Positions 16,816 to 25,658 of a DNA stretch of 64,000 bases are shown piece by piece. The DNA is from Microbacterium sp. ABRD28 (lineage in GTDB: Bacteria > Actinomycetota > Actinomycetes > Actinomycetales > Microbacteriaceae). A program made the position numbers and the translations under genes. The notes under the pieces were generated by a model that was not told the origin of the DNA, made no database searches, and worked only from the letters and a program-made list of their open reading frames with translations. Every line of letters starts with the position of its first letter. The stretch's first letter is position 1. The stretch is from the NCBI RefSeq assembly GCF_003850245.1, contig NZ_CP031015.1:2976001-3040000 (forward strand), written 5' to 3'.

Positions 16816-18157
16816 CGTCGATCCGCTCAGTGCGCATCTCGTGCTTTCGCCGCGCCCTGGCGACGACGAAGAGCACCGAGCCGACCGCGAGATAGACCAG
16901 CGTTCCGAGCCACACGGGGCCGGTCTGCTGGGTGAGGAGCACGATACTGGCGATGATCGCCAGGATCGGGACGACCCGGGGGACGGAGAAGTGGGGGTGC
17001 TCCACGCGGTCCTTCTTCAAGACCAGGACGCTGACGTTGGCGGAGAGGAAGACCAGCAGCAGCAGGAGGACGGTCGTCTCTGCGAGCGTCGCGACGTCAC
17101 CGAGCAGCGTCAAGAGGATCGTGACGGCCGCCACGACGACGATCGACACCCACGGCGTGCGACGTTTCGGGAGAACCCGCCGGAACGCCCGCGGAAGCAA
17201 TCCCGCCTCTCCGAGGCCGTAGCCGACCCGGCTTGCCATGACCATGAACAGCAGCGCGCCGTTGGCGATGGCGATCAGGGCGATGATGCTGAACAGCCAG
17301 CCCGGAACGGGGAGTCCGCTCGCCGTCACCACCTCGAGGAGCGGTCCGGTCGATTCGGCGAGGTCGGCCGGCGGCACAACGATCACGGCCCCGATGGCGA
17401 TAAGCAGGTAGACAACGGCGGCGGTGAGGATGGCGCCGAACAACGCCCGGGGGTAGGCGTGGGAGGGGTTCTTCACCTCCTCGGCCATGTTCGCCGCCGC
17501 CTCGAACCCCAGGAAGGAGAAGAACGCGATGATCGTCGCTGCGAACGCCCCCTGCAGGGGCGGCACATCGGGCGCGAACTCGACCAGGCGACTCGGGTCG
17601 CCGCCGCCGCCTCCGAAGACGATGGCCGCGATGACGATGATCAGCACGAGTCCCGAGACCTCGATCATCGCCGCGACCATGTTCGCGCCGAGCGACTCGC
17701 GCACGCCGCGGAGGTTGATCAGCGTCAGCACGAGGATGAACGCGACGGCCATCGGCGCCGCGGGGAGGTCGACGAGGGTGGCGAGATAGTCACCGGCGAA
17801 GGCGTTGGCGAGTGCCGCCGCGGTCGTGATCCCCGACGCCATCATCAAGAACCCGACGAGGAACGACACGAAGGGGATCCCGAATGCCCGCTCGACGTAG
17901 CGCGCGGCCCCGCCGGCATGCGGGTACTTCGTGATGAGCTCGGCGTACGTGCCGGCGGTCAGCAGGGCCACCACCAGCGCGATGAGCAGCGGCAGCCAGA
18001 TGACGCCGCCGACATCCAGGGCCATCGTGCCCACCAGGGTGTAGATCCCGGCGCCGAGCGTGTCGCCCACGATGAACGCGAAGAGGAGCCACACCCCCAC
18101 CACGCGCCTCAGTCCGTGTTTCTCCTCGACGGGTGCCGCGCTGACGTCTTGAGCCAT
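16739..18157 (-). CDS. APC superfamily amino acid permease
   Basis: 472 residues with 12-14 hydrophobic segments starting at [18 protein letters not shown], where the GAGI motif of TM1 in APC-fold permeases binds substrate. TM6 holds [16 protein letters not shown], another family signature. A soluble, Pro/Ser-rich tail of ~40 residues ([23 protein letters not shown]) overlaps the opposite gene. The substrate is unknown. It starts 83 bp downstream of sugE on the same strand with no terminator in between, so it may be co-transcribed with sugE and fall under the guanidine riboswitch. Confidence 0.88.
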   Translation of the reverse strand: MAQDVSAAPVEEKHGLRRVVGVWLLFAFIVGDTLGAGIYTLVGTMALDVGGVIWLPLLIALVVALLTAGTYAELITKYPHAGGAARYVERAFGIPFVSFLVGFLMMASGITTAAALANAFAGDYLATLVDLPAAPMAVAFILVLTLINLRGVRESLGANMVAAMIEVSGLVLIIVIAAIVFGGGGGDPSRLVEFAPDVPPLQGAFAATIIAFFSFLGFEAAANMAEEVKNPSHAYPRALFGAILTAAVVYLLIAIGAVIVVPPADLAESTGPLLEVVTASGLPVPGWLFSIIALIAIANGALLFMVMASRVGYGLGEAGLLPRAFRRVLPKRRTPWVSIVVVAAVTILLTLLGDVATLAETTVLLLLLVFLSANVSVLVLKKDRVEHPHFSVPRVVPILAIIASIVLLTQQTGPVWLGTLVYLAVGSVLFVVARARRKHEMRTERIDVIPPSTAPAPSESPAAPRSDDDRAR

Positions 18158-18240
18158 CTGGCCACTTCATCGGTGCGCGGCGCGACCATGCAACCTCTCC
18201 CGGTGCGACATGCACTGCCGTACAATCGCGCGACCTCCGG

Positions 18241-18564
18241 CTATTCGGCGTCGCTGACGAGTTTCAGTCCGACGATGCAGCCGACGAGTCCGATGATCAG
18301 CAGCATCCGGACCCAGGAGAAGCCCTCGTCGCCCGTGATCATGGCGTAGAGCACGGTGAGGGATGCGCCGATGCCGACCCAGACGGCGTATGCGGTGCCG
18401 GTCGGGATCTCGCGCATCGCCCAGGCCAGCCCGCCCATGCTCGCTACGAGGGCGATGCCGAACACGACGCTCGGCCAGAGCTTGGTGAAGCCCTCGCTCT
18501 TTCCGAGGGCCGTGGCCCAGACGGCCTCGAGGACTCCGGAGATGATGAGGATGACCCACGACAT
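18241..18564 (-). CDS. sugE: SMR family guanidinium exporter (SugE/Gdx)
   Basis: 107 residues, four membrane helices: MSWVILIISGVLEAVWATALG, VVFGIALVASMGGLAWAM, GTAYAVWVGIGASLTVLYA, LLIIGLVGCIVGLKL. It carries the GLU-containing TM1 (E13) and the SugE-specific PTGTAYAVWVGIG motif that separates guanidinium exporters from EmrE-type drug pumps. The start chosen is the ATG at 18564 with GGAGG 8 bp upstream; a possible earlier ATG falls inside the riboswitch. A guanidine-III riboswitch (18580-18620) ends just before the ribosome site, which strongly supports guanidinium export coupled to proton influx. Confidence 0.93.
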   Translation of the reverse strand: MSWVILIISGVLEAVWATALGKSEGFTKLWPSVVFGIALVASMGGLAWAMREIPTGTAYAVWVGIGASLTVLYAMITGDEGFSWVRMLLIIGLVGCIVGLKLVSDAE

Positions 18565-18579
18565 GATGCTCGCCTCCAT

Positions 18580-18620
18580 GGCCAGTCTTGTCGCTCACCG
18601 GGTACTGAACCCTCGTCCGG
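18580..18620 (-). ncRNA. Guanidine-III riboswitch (ykkC-III)
   Basis: Reading down the minus strand, 41 nt match the compact ykkC-III/guanidine-III class. CCGGACGAGG opens the motif, GTACCCGG closes the first stem (CCGG/CCGG), GACAAGAC forms the conserved pseudoknot and ligand-binding strand, and TGGCC pairs imperfectly back to the GTTCA segment. It ends 2-3 nt before the GGAGG ribosome site of sugE, so translation control by pseudoknot folding is expected. The class is known to bind guanidinium and to precede sugE genes in actinobacteria. The second stem is weaker than usual (one mismatch and a wobble). Confidence 0.88.
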
Positions 18621-18726
18621 GGATCCGGTCGGGATCCGTCGACCAGGCTACCGCCACCCCCTGATCACCGCCTGGGCAGCGATCACGGGGCGGCGGGCTG
18701 GGCGCGACGGCGCCGGAGAACACGAA

Positions 18727-18750
18727 AAGCCCCCGGAGTGCCGGGGGCTT
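18727..18750 (-). terminator. Intrinsic terminator after the tRNA pair
   Basis: Perfect 10-bp stem AAGCCCCCGG/CCGGGGGCTT with a 4-nt loop, followed on the minus strand by TTCG. It begins 7 bp after the 3' end of tRNA-Met and closes the tRNA-Thr/tRNA-Met transcript. Confidence 0.8.
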
Positions 18751-18757
18751 GTCTCTG

Positions 18758-18831
18758 TAGCAGGAGCGGGGCTTGAACCCGCGACCTCACGATTATGAGT
18801 CGTGCGCTCTCACCAACTGAGCTACCCTGCC
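18758..18831 (-). tRNA. tRNA-Met (CAT)
   Basis: 74-nt cloverleaf on the minus strand. Acceptor GGCAGGG/TCCTGCT, D-arm with AGCTCAGTTGGTGAGAGC, anticodon arm ACGACTCATAATCGT with anticodon CAT, and T-arm GCGGGTTCAAGCCCCGC. CCA is not encoded. The arm sequences match elongator tRNA-Met rather than initiator (the initiator's GGG/CCC anticodon stem is absent). It is 34 bp downstream of tRNA-Thr. Confidence 0.95.
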
Positions 18832-18865
18832 GCGATACACCGGCAGCAAGATGCCGGATGCTGCG

Positions 18866-18937
18866 AGCCCCGAGTCAGGATTGAACTGACGACCCCTTCC
18901 TTACCATGGAAGTGCTCTGCCACTGAGCTATCGGGGC
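18866..18937 (-). tRNA. tRNA-Thr (GGT)
   Basis: 72-nt cloverleaf. Acceptor GCCCCGA/TCGGGGC with discriminator T, anticodon stem CTTCC/GGAAG around a loop ATGGTAA giving anticodon GGT, and T-arm GTCAGTTCAATCCTGAC. No encoded CCA. It is first of the two tRNAs in one transcription unit. Confidence 0.95.
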
Positions 18938-19001
18938 GTGCTGCCCTGCGCGGGCAACTCAACGAGAATACCAGAGCCGAGGCTCCCCGTTGAATCGGCG
19001 G

Positions 19002-20471
19002 TCACCCTCCCGCGTGCTGCCGAAGCCACGGCAGCGGGTCGATCGGCGTGGTGCCGTTCATGAGCAGCTCGAAGTGCGTGTGGGCGCCGAACGAGCGGCC
19101 GGTGTTGCCGGTGCGTCCGAGGACGGTGCCGACCGTGACCTGCTGACCGGGCACGACCTGCATCGAGTCGTACTCCATGTGCGCATAGTGGCTCGAGATC
19201 AGCTGACCGTCCACGACGTGGTCGATGATCACGTGCACCCCGTACGCGCCGCCCGACTCGCTGGCCACACGCACGGTACCGTCCGCGATCGCCTGGATCG
19301 GTGCTCCGGCGCCGGGGACGAAGTCGAGGCCTTCGTGCATCTTCCCCGAGCGCATGCCGAACCCGTAGCTGATCGGCACGCCGACCGCGAACGGCCACTG
19401 GATGGCGGCGGTGGGGTCGTTGACGTAGAAGTTCGAGAAGTTCGTGATCCCCGACGCGGCAGCCAGGTCGGCCATCGTCACCGTCTCGTAGCTCTCGCCG
19501 CGGGCGATCTGGGCGTTCTCGGTGGTGGCCGGGGCGACGTATGCCTGGATCTCGTCGGGGTCGACCGAGAGGTCTGTCGACGCCGGTGCCATCGTGGAGA
19601 GCGTGGCCGATTCGCTGCCGGTGGCAGCGGCCACGGCCTCGGCAGGAGTCGTGGTGGCGACGGCGAGAAGACCGACGATCCCCATGACGCTCACCGAGAA
19701 GGATGCCGCTGCGGCGCGACGGAAGGCGGCTCCGCGTGCCGGGCGACGGCGACGGGCGGCCGCAACGTGCGCGGCGATGTCGGGGGTTGCGGGCGCGGGA
19801 TCGCTGTCCGCCGCGGTGTCATCGGCGGGGGCGAGCTTCTGCACCGGCGTCTCGCCGGTGAAGCAGAACAGTCGCGCGGCGGCCTCGAACTCATCGTCCG
19901 CCTGCGGCGCAGCGTCACGGGTGTCCTCCGGATCTGCCGCCGGAACCTCGTCGGCGACCGAGTGACCCATGGGCGGCTCGAGGAGACGGAAGGGTCCGGT
20001 CGTCGTGGAGGCGTCGAAGAGGAGCGCCCCGGTCCCCCCGGTGAAGGTCGCCGGGGAGTCGGGATGCTCGGGATCCGCCCCCTCGGCGTCGCCGTTATCG
20101 GCGTCGGTCGACGATCCTTCCGCCGATGCCTCGGGCACCTCGGTCACGCTCGCCTGGGCCACGGGGGCCGACTCGGCGGGGGTCGCCGTCACCGACGAGG
20201 CGGGCGAGTGCGCGACATCCCCGGCGTCACCGGTCATCGAGGCGGAGCCGGCCACCGGCACGGACCCGGTCGAGAAGACGGGGTTGATGAGGAACGGCTG
20301 CGCGGCAGCCCGGGCGCGCAGCGCTCGGCGGCTCATCGCCGGCGGAGCGGTAGAGGGCTCACCGGCGGGGGGAACGGTCGTCGTCTCCGCCGGGGTCTGA
20401 ACGTCCGCGGGGGAGACTCGACTCGACCGGCGGGTGCGCGGGCGAAGAGCCGAGGATGAATCGTGGGGCAA
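19002..20471 (-). CDS. M23 family metallopeptidase (LytM-type), membrane anchored
   Basis: 489 residues. A long acidic, Pro/Ala/Thr-rich N-terminal half (~250 residues, low complexity) leads to an Arg-rich patch, a single hydrophobic segment (SFSVSVMGIVGLLAVATTT, ~262-282), and a C-terminal peptidase M23 domain (~370-485). The zinc ligands are seen in GKMHEGLDFVPG (His, Asp) and GAHTHFELLMNG (HxH). It should be a peptidoglycan endopeptidase or an activator of cell-wall hydrolases outside the membrane. The unusually long cytoplasmic part may bind partners; nothing in it is recognisable. Confidence 0.88.
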   Translation of the reverse strand: MPHDSSSALRPRTRRSSRVSPADVQTPAETTTVPPAGEPSTAPPAMSRRALRARAAAQPFLINPVFSTGSVPVAGSASMTGDAGDVAHSPASSVTATPAESAPVAQASVTEVPEASAEGSSTDADNGDAEGADPEHPDSPATFTGGTGALLFDASTTTGPFRLLEPPMGHSVADEVPAADPEDTRDAAPQADDEFEAAARLFCFTGETPVQKLAPADDTAADSDPAPATPDIAAHVAAARRRRPARGAAFRRAAAASFSVSVMGIVGLLAVATTTPAEAVAAATGSESATLSTMAPASTDLSVDPDEIQAYVAPATTENAQIARGESYETVTMADLAAASGITNFSNFYVNDPTAAIQWPFAVGVPISYGFGMRSGKMHEGLDFVPGAGAPIQAIADGTVRVASESGGAYGVHVIIDHVVDGQLISSHYAHMEYDSMQVVPGQQVTVGTVLGRTGNTGRSFGAHTHFELLMNGTTPIDPLPWLRQHAGG

Positions 20472-20638
20472 AACGGGGGCGTGCTTCCGAGTCGTTGCCG
20501 CACATGGGGGTGCACGGCAGGCGGTCGTTGGGGGATACTTCCGGTTCGGACACCAAAAGTAACGAACGGATAAACACTACCCGGCGACGTCTGGGAATGC
20601 CATGTACGACACCGGCGCGCAACCGGTCACGCGGCGGC

Positions 20639-21448
20639 TCAATCTGTGGTGAGCGACACCAGGCGCTCGAAGATCCCGGGACCGGCGGCGACCGTGAGGG
20701 GCCGCGCCGCGGCATCCGGCATCTCCACTCGCGCGAACCGCCCGCCCGCCTCGGTCACGAGCAGCGCCCCTGCCGCGAAGTCCCAGGGCTGCAGCCCGCG
20801 TTCGAAGTAGCCGTCGAGCCGCCCCGCGGCCACGAACGCGAGATCGAGCGACGCGGCACCGATGCGGCGGATGTCGCGGGCGATCGTCATCGCACGGCCC
20901 ACGCGTGCGAGGTCGGAGGCGTGGGTCGCGGGGTCGTAACCGAATCCGGTGGCCAGGAGCGCTCCGGCGGCGGCCGGTTCGGCGTTGACCGTCAGGCGCG
21001 CCCCGTTCAGCCACGCACCCTCGCCGCGGGTGGCATGGAAGAGCTCCCCGCTCGCGGGGTTGAAGACGGCGCCGGCGAGGGCGTCCCAGTGCTCCGGGTC
21101 GCTCCCGCCCGCGACGGCGGCGACGCTGACGGCGTACGAGGGGATGCCGTAGGCGTAGTTGACGGTGCCGTCGATCGGATCGATGACCCAGGTGACGTCG
21201 GAGTCACCGCCGTGCGACACCGGCGCTGCACCCGACTCCTCGCCGAGGAAACCGTCACCCGGGCGCTCGCGGCGGAGCCGATCGCGGATCAGCTCCTCGA
21301 CCTCGCGGTCGGCCTCGGTGACGATGTCGGCGAGGGCCGACTTCGTCGCCGCGATCGCGACGCCCTCGGTGCGGCGGCGACGGGCGAGCTCCCCCGCCTC
21401 CCGGGCGAGGTCGACGGCCAGATCGTGCAGCTGCGCGGCAAGCGTCAT
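20639..21448 (-). CDS. Inositol monophosphatase family protein
   Basis: 269 residues from the ATG at 21448 (an ATG 9 bp upstream is also in frame). Metal-binding signatures of the Li-sensitive phosphatase fold: EE in GFLGEESG, IDPIDGTVNYAYGIP (the DPIDGT motif), and PWDFAAGALLVTEAGG (late WD...AGA..V..AGG motif). It could act on inositol phosphate, histidinol phosphate or 3'-phosphoadenosine phosphate. The inositol monophosphatase/HisN group is the best fit in actinobacteria, but the substrate is not decided. Confidence 0.9.
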   Translation of the reverse strand: MTLAAQLHDLAVDLAREAGELARRRRTEGVAIAATKSALADIVTEADREVEELIRDRLRRERPGDGFLGEESGAAPVSHGGDSDVTWVIDPIDGTVNYAYGIPSYAVSVAAVAGGSDPEHWDALAGAVFNPASGELFHATRGEGAWLNGARLTVNAEPAAAGALLATGFGYDPATHASDLARVGRAMTIARDIRRIGAASLDLAFVAAGRLDGYFERGLQPWDFAAGALLVTEAGGRFARVEMPDAAARPLTVAAGPGIFERLVSLTTD

Positions 21449-21522
21449 GCCCCTCACGCTACCGCGGCGGTTTCGTCGCCAGGATCCATGCGGAGGTCGG
21501 CGAGCGCCTCTACGGTGGAGCC

Positions 21523-23121
21523 ATGCCTCTCCCCCGTGATGCCGCTACGCACGATGTCGTGATCGTCGGCGGCGGTCACAACGCCCTCGTCGCCGCCGCG
21601 TACCTCGCCGGCTCAGGTCACCGCGTCGTCGTCCTCGAGCGACTCGACCACGTCGGCGGAGCCGCCGTGTCGGAGGAACCCTGGCCGGGGGTGGCTGCCC
21701 GCCTGTCGCGGTACTCGTACCTCGTGAGCCTGCTCCCCCGCGCGATCATCGACGACCTCGGACTTCGGATCGACCTTCGGCGCCGGCGCTACTCCTCCTA
21801 CACGCCCTCTCCCACCGATCCCTCTCGCGGCATCCTCATCGATCGGGGCGACGCGGCGGCCACGACGCGCAGCTTCGTCCGGACGACCGGCGACCCCGCC
21901 GAGGCCGATCGCTTCGCCGCTTTCGGCGACAGGCTCCTCCCGCTCGCCCGCCGGGTCTTCCCCACGATGACCGAGCCCCTCCGCCCCCGCACCCAGGTGC
22001 GCTCGCTCGTCGACGACGACGAGCTCTGGACGGATGTCGTCGACCGGCCCCTGGGCGAGATGCTGCGTCGTTCGCTGGAGACCGACCTCGCCCGCGGGAT
22101 CGCGCTGACGGACGGGCTCATCGGCACGTTCGCCACAGCCGACGACGCGAGCCTCGCTCAGAACCGCTGCTTCCTCTATCACGTCATCGGCGGGGGCACC
22201 GGGGACTGGGACGTGCCCGTCGGCGGAATGGGACGGGTCAGCGCCGAGCTCGCCCGAGCCGCCCGCGACGCCGGCGCAGAGGTCCGCACGGGCGCCGAGG
22301 TCACCGCCATCGATCCCGACGGCGAGGTGACCGTGGCGGGTCCCGACGGGCGGAGCGAGACCCTGCGGGGCCGGCTGGTGCTGATGGGCGCAGGACCCGC
22401 GGTGCTGACCGACCTGCTGCGAGCGGGGGGCGCCGCGGCCGAGAACGCCGGCATCGCGCCCGAGGGCGCGCAGGTGAAGGTCAACATGCTGCTCCGGCGG
22501 CTTCCCCGCCTGCGCGACAGCGAGGTGTCAGCTGAGGCGGCCTTCTCGGGCACCTTCCACATCAACGAGACCCTGAGCCAGCTCGACCGCGCGCATGCCG
22601 CCGCCTCAGCGGGCGAATTCCCCGATCCGCTGCCGGCGGAGATCTACTGCCACTCCTTGACCGATCCCTCGATCCTCGGACCGCAGCTACGGTCCGAGGG
22701 GGCGCAGACCCTGACCCTCTTCGGGCTTCAGGTGCCCCACCGTCTGGTCGCCGGCCGCGACGCCGACGCTGCCCGGGCGGAGGCACTCGCCGCGGCGTCA
22801 TCGTCACTGAATGCCGTGCTCGCAGAACCGATCGAGGACTGTCTGTACACCGCGCCTGACGGATCGCCGTGCGTGGAGGTGCGAACGACCGCCGACCTGG
22901 AGGAGGCGCTGCGGATGGCCGGGGGCGACATCTTCCACGGCGGACTCGCCTGGCCGTGGGCGGACGATGACGCCGACCTGTCGACCCCCGCATCGCGGTG
23001 GGGTGTGGCCACCGCGCACGAACGCATCCTGCTGTGCGGCTCGGGCGCCCAGCGCGGCGGCGCGGTCAGCGGGATCGGCGGGCACAACGCCGCGATGGCC
23101 GCGCGGGAGATGCTCGGCTGA
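21523..23121 (+). CDS. FAD-dependent phytoene-desaturase-like oxidoreductase
   Basis: 532 residues. The N-terminal dinucleotide-binding motif DVVIVGGGHNALVAAAYLAGSGHRVVVLE is followed by the GG(A)AVSEE block of the carotenoid desaturase/CrtI-like family. The C terminus is LCGSGAQRGGAVSGIGGHNAAMAA, the second FAD contact of that family. Such proteins (including PYROXD2-like) are often misnamed phytoene dehydrogenase; no other carotenoid gene is nearby, so carotenoid synthesis is not supported. Its stop codon abuts the stop of the convergent gene at 23122 with no gap. Confidence 0.8.
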   Translation: MPLPRDAATHDVVIVGGGHNALVAAAYLAGSGHRVVVLERLDHVGGAAVSEEPWPGVAARLSRYSYLVSLLPRAIIDDLGLRIDLRRRRYSSYTPSPTDPSRGILIDRGDAAATTRSFVRTTGDPAEADRFAAFGDRLLPLARRVFPTMTEPLRPRTQVRSLVDDDELWTDVVDRPLGEMLRRSLETDLARGIALTDGLIGTFATADDASLAQNRCFLYHVIGGGTGDWDVPVGGMGRVSAELARAARDAGAEVRTGAEVTAIDPDGEVTVAGPDGRSETLRGRLVLMGAGPAVLTDLLRAGGAAAENAGIAPEGAQVKVNMLLRRLPRLRDSEVSAEAAFSGTFHINETLSQLDRAHAAASAGEFPDPLPAEIYCHSLTDPSILGPQLRSEGAQTLTLFGLQVPHRLVAGRDADAARAEALAAASSSLNAVLAEPIEDCLYTAPDGSPCVEVRTTADLEEALRMAGGDIFHGGLAWPWADDDADLSTPASRWGVATAHERILLCGSGAQRGGAVSGIGGHNAAMAAREMLG

Positions 23122-24444
23122 CTAGTTGCGCGGCGGAAGCGGCGGCGGGGGCGGGAAGCCCTCGTAGCCCTGCGTACCGTGAGAGGCCTGTGCTCCTCCC
23201 GGGCCCTGGGCGCCCGGCACCGGCGGCGGGAACGTCGGCTGCGACGCCTGCTCGGGTGCGATCGGCACGAACGACTGGGCTCCCGGCGAGGGTCGGCCGG
23301 TCTGGTAGGCCTGCCAGTCGGGGCTGCCGTCGGGGAGCATCGGCAACGGCGTGCGGCCGTCGGCGTACATCGGCCACGGGAGAAGCTCCCCGTCGGTGGG
23401 TGCCGGGGCGGCGGAATAGGATGCCGCGGACACCGGCGCAGCGGACGCCGGAGCAGGTACCCCCTCCGTGACATCGGCTGCGGCGGCGTCGTCCTCAGAG
23501 GCGGTGGCACGGGGAGCGGACGGCGCGGAAGCGGCGGCGACGGGAGCTGCGGGCGCGGGGGCCCCAGGGGTCGGGGCGGCGGAGGTCGGCGCGAAAGGCT
23601 GCGGAGCGTTCTGCCCCTGCCATCCGGCCTGGGGCTGCCAGGCGGCCTGCGGCTGCCAGGCGGCCTGGGCCTGTCCCGGCCAGGTCTGGCCCTGGGGCGC
23701 GTGGGGGGCCCAGGCGGGGATGACGCCGGTCTGCTGCGCATCCGCGCCGGGGTATCCCGCGTAACCCGGGTACGTCGGGGCGACAGGCCGCGGCCGACGC
23801 GGCGCGAAGAGCACATTGATCAGCGGGAGAAGCGCGGTACCCACGGCGGCGAGGATCGTGATGGAGACGACGAAGCGCCAGTAGAGGTCGCCCAGCTGCG
23901 CGTACTCCGACAGCATCAGCGGGATCACCAGCATGATCGCAAGGGCGATCACGAGCACGATCGTCACGATCGCGATCACGGAGGTGAAGGTCGTGCGGTT
24001 GCGGGCGAGGGCCTTCAGGAACAGGCGGATGTGCAGCAGTGCCAGCTGCAGGATCAGCACGATGAGGAGGAACGACACGAAGCGGCCGAATCCCGAGTAG
24101 GGGAAGCGCTCCGGCATCCAGATCATCACCGCCCCGATCAGCAGCGTCACGACCCACACGCCCATGCTCGCCAGCGCCAGCCATGCCGGCCGGTTGGGAG
24201 CGAGATTCGCGTCGAGGATCGCCGCGCCGGCGAAGCCGGCGAGCAGCAGCACGGTGAGGAACGCGCGCGCGACGATGCCGTTCTCCGGCCCGATCAGCAC
24301 CCAGACGACGCAGACGATCGCCGCTGCGATGAGAGCACCGATCGCCACCCAGATGGCGGCACGGATGAGGGGTGACCGACCCGGGTCATCCGTGGCCTGC
24401 GATCCGGCGGACGCGGGCGTCTCGTGCGGCTGGGGCTGTGTCAT
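23122..24444 (-). CDS. Multi-span membrane protein with Pro/Ala/Gln-rich tail
   Basis: 440 residues from the ATG at 24444. Residues ~25-220 hold seven or so membrane helices (AAIWVAIGALIAAAIVCVVWVLIG, VVTLLIGAVMIWM, FLLIVLILQLALLHIRLFL, VIAIVTIVLVIALAIMLVIPLML, and others). The C-terminal half is a low-complexity tail with repeated WQPQA units (near residue 285) and many Pro and Ala. No known domain is recognised. The tail likely lies in the cytoplasm, but orientation was not determined. Confidence 0.7.
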   Translation of the reverse strand: MTQPQPHETPASAGSQATDDPGRSPLIRAAIWVAIGALIAAAIVCVVWVLIGPENGIVARAFLTVLLLAGFAGAAILDANLAPNRPAWLALASMGVWVVTLLIGAVMIWMPERFPYSGFGRFVSFLLIVLILQLALLHIRLFLKALARNRTTFTSVIAIVTIVLVIALAIMLVIPLMLSEYAQLGDLYWRFVVSITILAAVGTALLPLINVLFAPRRPRPVAPTYPGYAGYPGADAQQTGVIPAWAPHAPQGQTWPGQAQAAWQPQAAWQPQAGWQGQNAPQPFAPTSAAPTPGAPAPAAPVAAASAPSAPRATASEDDAAAADVTEGVPAPASAAPVSAASYSAAPAPTDGELLPWPMYADGRTPLPMLPDGSPDWQAYQTGRPSPGAQSFVPIAPEQASQPTFPPPVPGAQGPGGAQASHGTQGYEGFPPPPPLPPRN

Positions 24445-24525
24445 CTCGGTCCTCTCGTTGACGCATGCCCATCCTGGCACGCGCGGGCGGACGTGTCAGG
24501 CGGCCCGGCAGGAGCGAGAACGACA

Positions 24526-24549
24526 AGAGCCCGGCCGAAGCCGGGCTCT
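24526..24549 (-). terminator. Intrinsic terminator after tRNA-Tyr
   Basis: Perfect 10-bp stem AGAGCCCGGC/GCCGGGCTCT with a CGAA (TTCG on the minus strand) tetraloop, followed by TTGTCG on the minus strand. It begins 6 bp past the tRNA 3' end. Confidence 0.8.
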
Positions 24550-24554
24550 CTGGG

Positions 24555-24636
24555 TGGCGAGTGAGGGATTCGAACCCCCGAAGGCTACGCCGGCTGATTT
24601 ACAGTCAGATCCCTTTGGCCGCTTGGGTAACTCGCC
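24555..24636 (-). tRNA. tRNA-Tyr (GTA)
   Basis: 82-nt class-II tRNA. Acceptor GGCGAGT/ACTCGCC, anticodon arm CTGACTGTAAATCAG (anticodon GTA), a long variable arm (CCGGCGTAGCCTTC region) and T-arm GGGGGTTCGAATCCCTC. No encoded CCA. Confidence 0.95.
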
Positions 24637-24743
24637 AAGTGCGCACCCGCCCGGCTTGTGCAGTCGACCGGAGGCGCGAGAAACAAGTCTAGACCCCCGA
24701 CGGGCGTCGAAAAAATCCACCCCGGATGCCTGCGCTGCGCCCC

Positions 24744-25658
24744 TCAGGTTCCGAGGCGATCGAGGTCGGGGGCGGTCAGCGCCGAGGGAAGGCGCAGGAG
24801 CGCGCCCTCGAAGCGGCAGGTTGCGGCAGCGACATCCATGGCCCGCTGCAGCGCCTCACCCCACGCCTCGGAATCGGCGGGAACACCGTCGATCATGGCG
24901 GCGATGATGGTCGCGAAGGCCGCGTCGCCCGCACCCATGGTGTCGACGATGCGACCCGGCAGATCGGAGATCGGGCGGGTGACGACATCCGCCCCCGCCT
25001 CGATGGTGGCACCCGCGCGTCCCTGTGTGGCCAGGACCGCGGCCGCGCCGGCGTCGATGAGTCGCGCGCGCAGGGCGTCGAGGGGTTCCCCGTAGAGCAG
25101 CTCGGCGTCGTCTTCGCCGATCTTGACCAGCGCCGCGCCCGCGGCGAGCTGCTCGAAGCCGCGGACGAACTCCGCGCGGTCGTGCATCATCCCCTCGCGG
25201 GGGTTGACGTCGATCGCGAGTGGGGCGCCTGACGCGCGGACGGCCTGCGACAGCGCGAGGGTCTGGGCGACGTCGTCGAACGGGAAGCAGCTGATCGCGA
25301 TGACGGATGCCGCATCGAGGGCGGCCCGCTCGGCGGCACCGAGGTGCACCGCGCGATGCTGGGCGGCGTCGTTGAAGACGTAGGTCGGCTCGCCTCCGCC
25401 GCTGCGCGTGCTCACCGCGCGCGACGAGCCGCGCGGTGACGGTGTCGAGAGCAGCACGACCCCGAAGTCGTCGAGGTACGACCGGATGCGGCCACCTGCT
25501 TCGTCGTCGCCGACCATCGCGATGAGGGTCGCGGGCACGCCGAGGCGTGCGAGACCGACGGCCACGTTCAGCGCGGCGCCGCCGACGAATTCGCGGACGC
25601 CGTGGTCGTCGCGCAGTTCGTCGATGAGGGCGTCGCCGATGACGACGGCGCGGCTCAC
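24744..25658 (-). CDS. PfkB family carbohydrate kinase
   Basis: 304 residues, ribokinase fold. The N-terminal FVGGAALNVAVGLARLG is the substrate/lid motif (GGA.N.A). The C-terminal VDTMGAGDAAFATIIAAM carries the DTxGAGD anion hole and catalytic aspartate. It is similar in layout to fructokinases and adenosine/ribokinases; the sugar cannot be called. Its ATG overlaps the stop of the upstream FBP-domain gene by 4 bp, so the two form an operon. Confidence 0.88.
   Translation of the reverse strand: MSRAVVIGDALIDELRDDHGVREFVGGAALNVAVGLARLGVPATLIAMVGDDEAGGRIRSYLDDFGVVLLSTPSPRGSSRAVSTRSGGGEPTYVFNDAAQHRAVHLGAAERAALDAASVIAISCFPFDDVAQTLALSQAVRASGAPLAIDVNPREGMMHDRAEFVRGFEQLAAGAALVKIGEDDAELLYGEPLDALRARLIDAGAAAVLATQGRAGATIEAGADVVTRPISDLPGRIVDTMGAGDAAFATIIAAMIDGVPADSEAWGEALQRAMDVAAATCRFEGALLRLPSALTAPDLDRLGT

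Noticed and set aside
21523..23121. Phytoene desaturase in a carotenoid cluster
   Set aside because: No phytoene synthase, geranylgeranyl synthase or cyclase is adjacent; only a CrtI-like fold is supported.
24744..25658. Fructokinase assignment for the first PfkB kinase
   Set aside because: The family motifs do not fix the sugar, and the neighbour (EF-G-binding protein) gives no hint.
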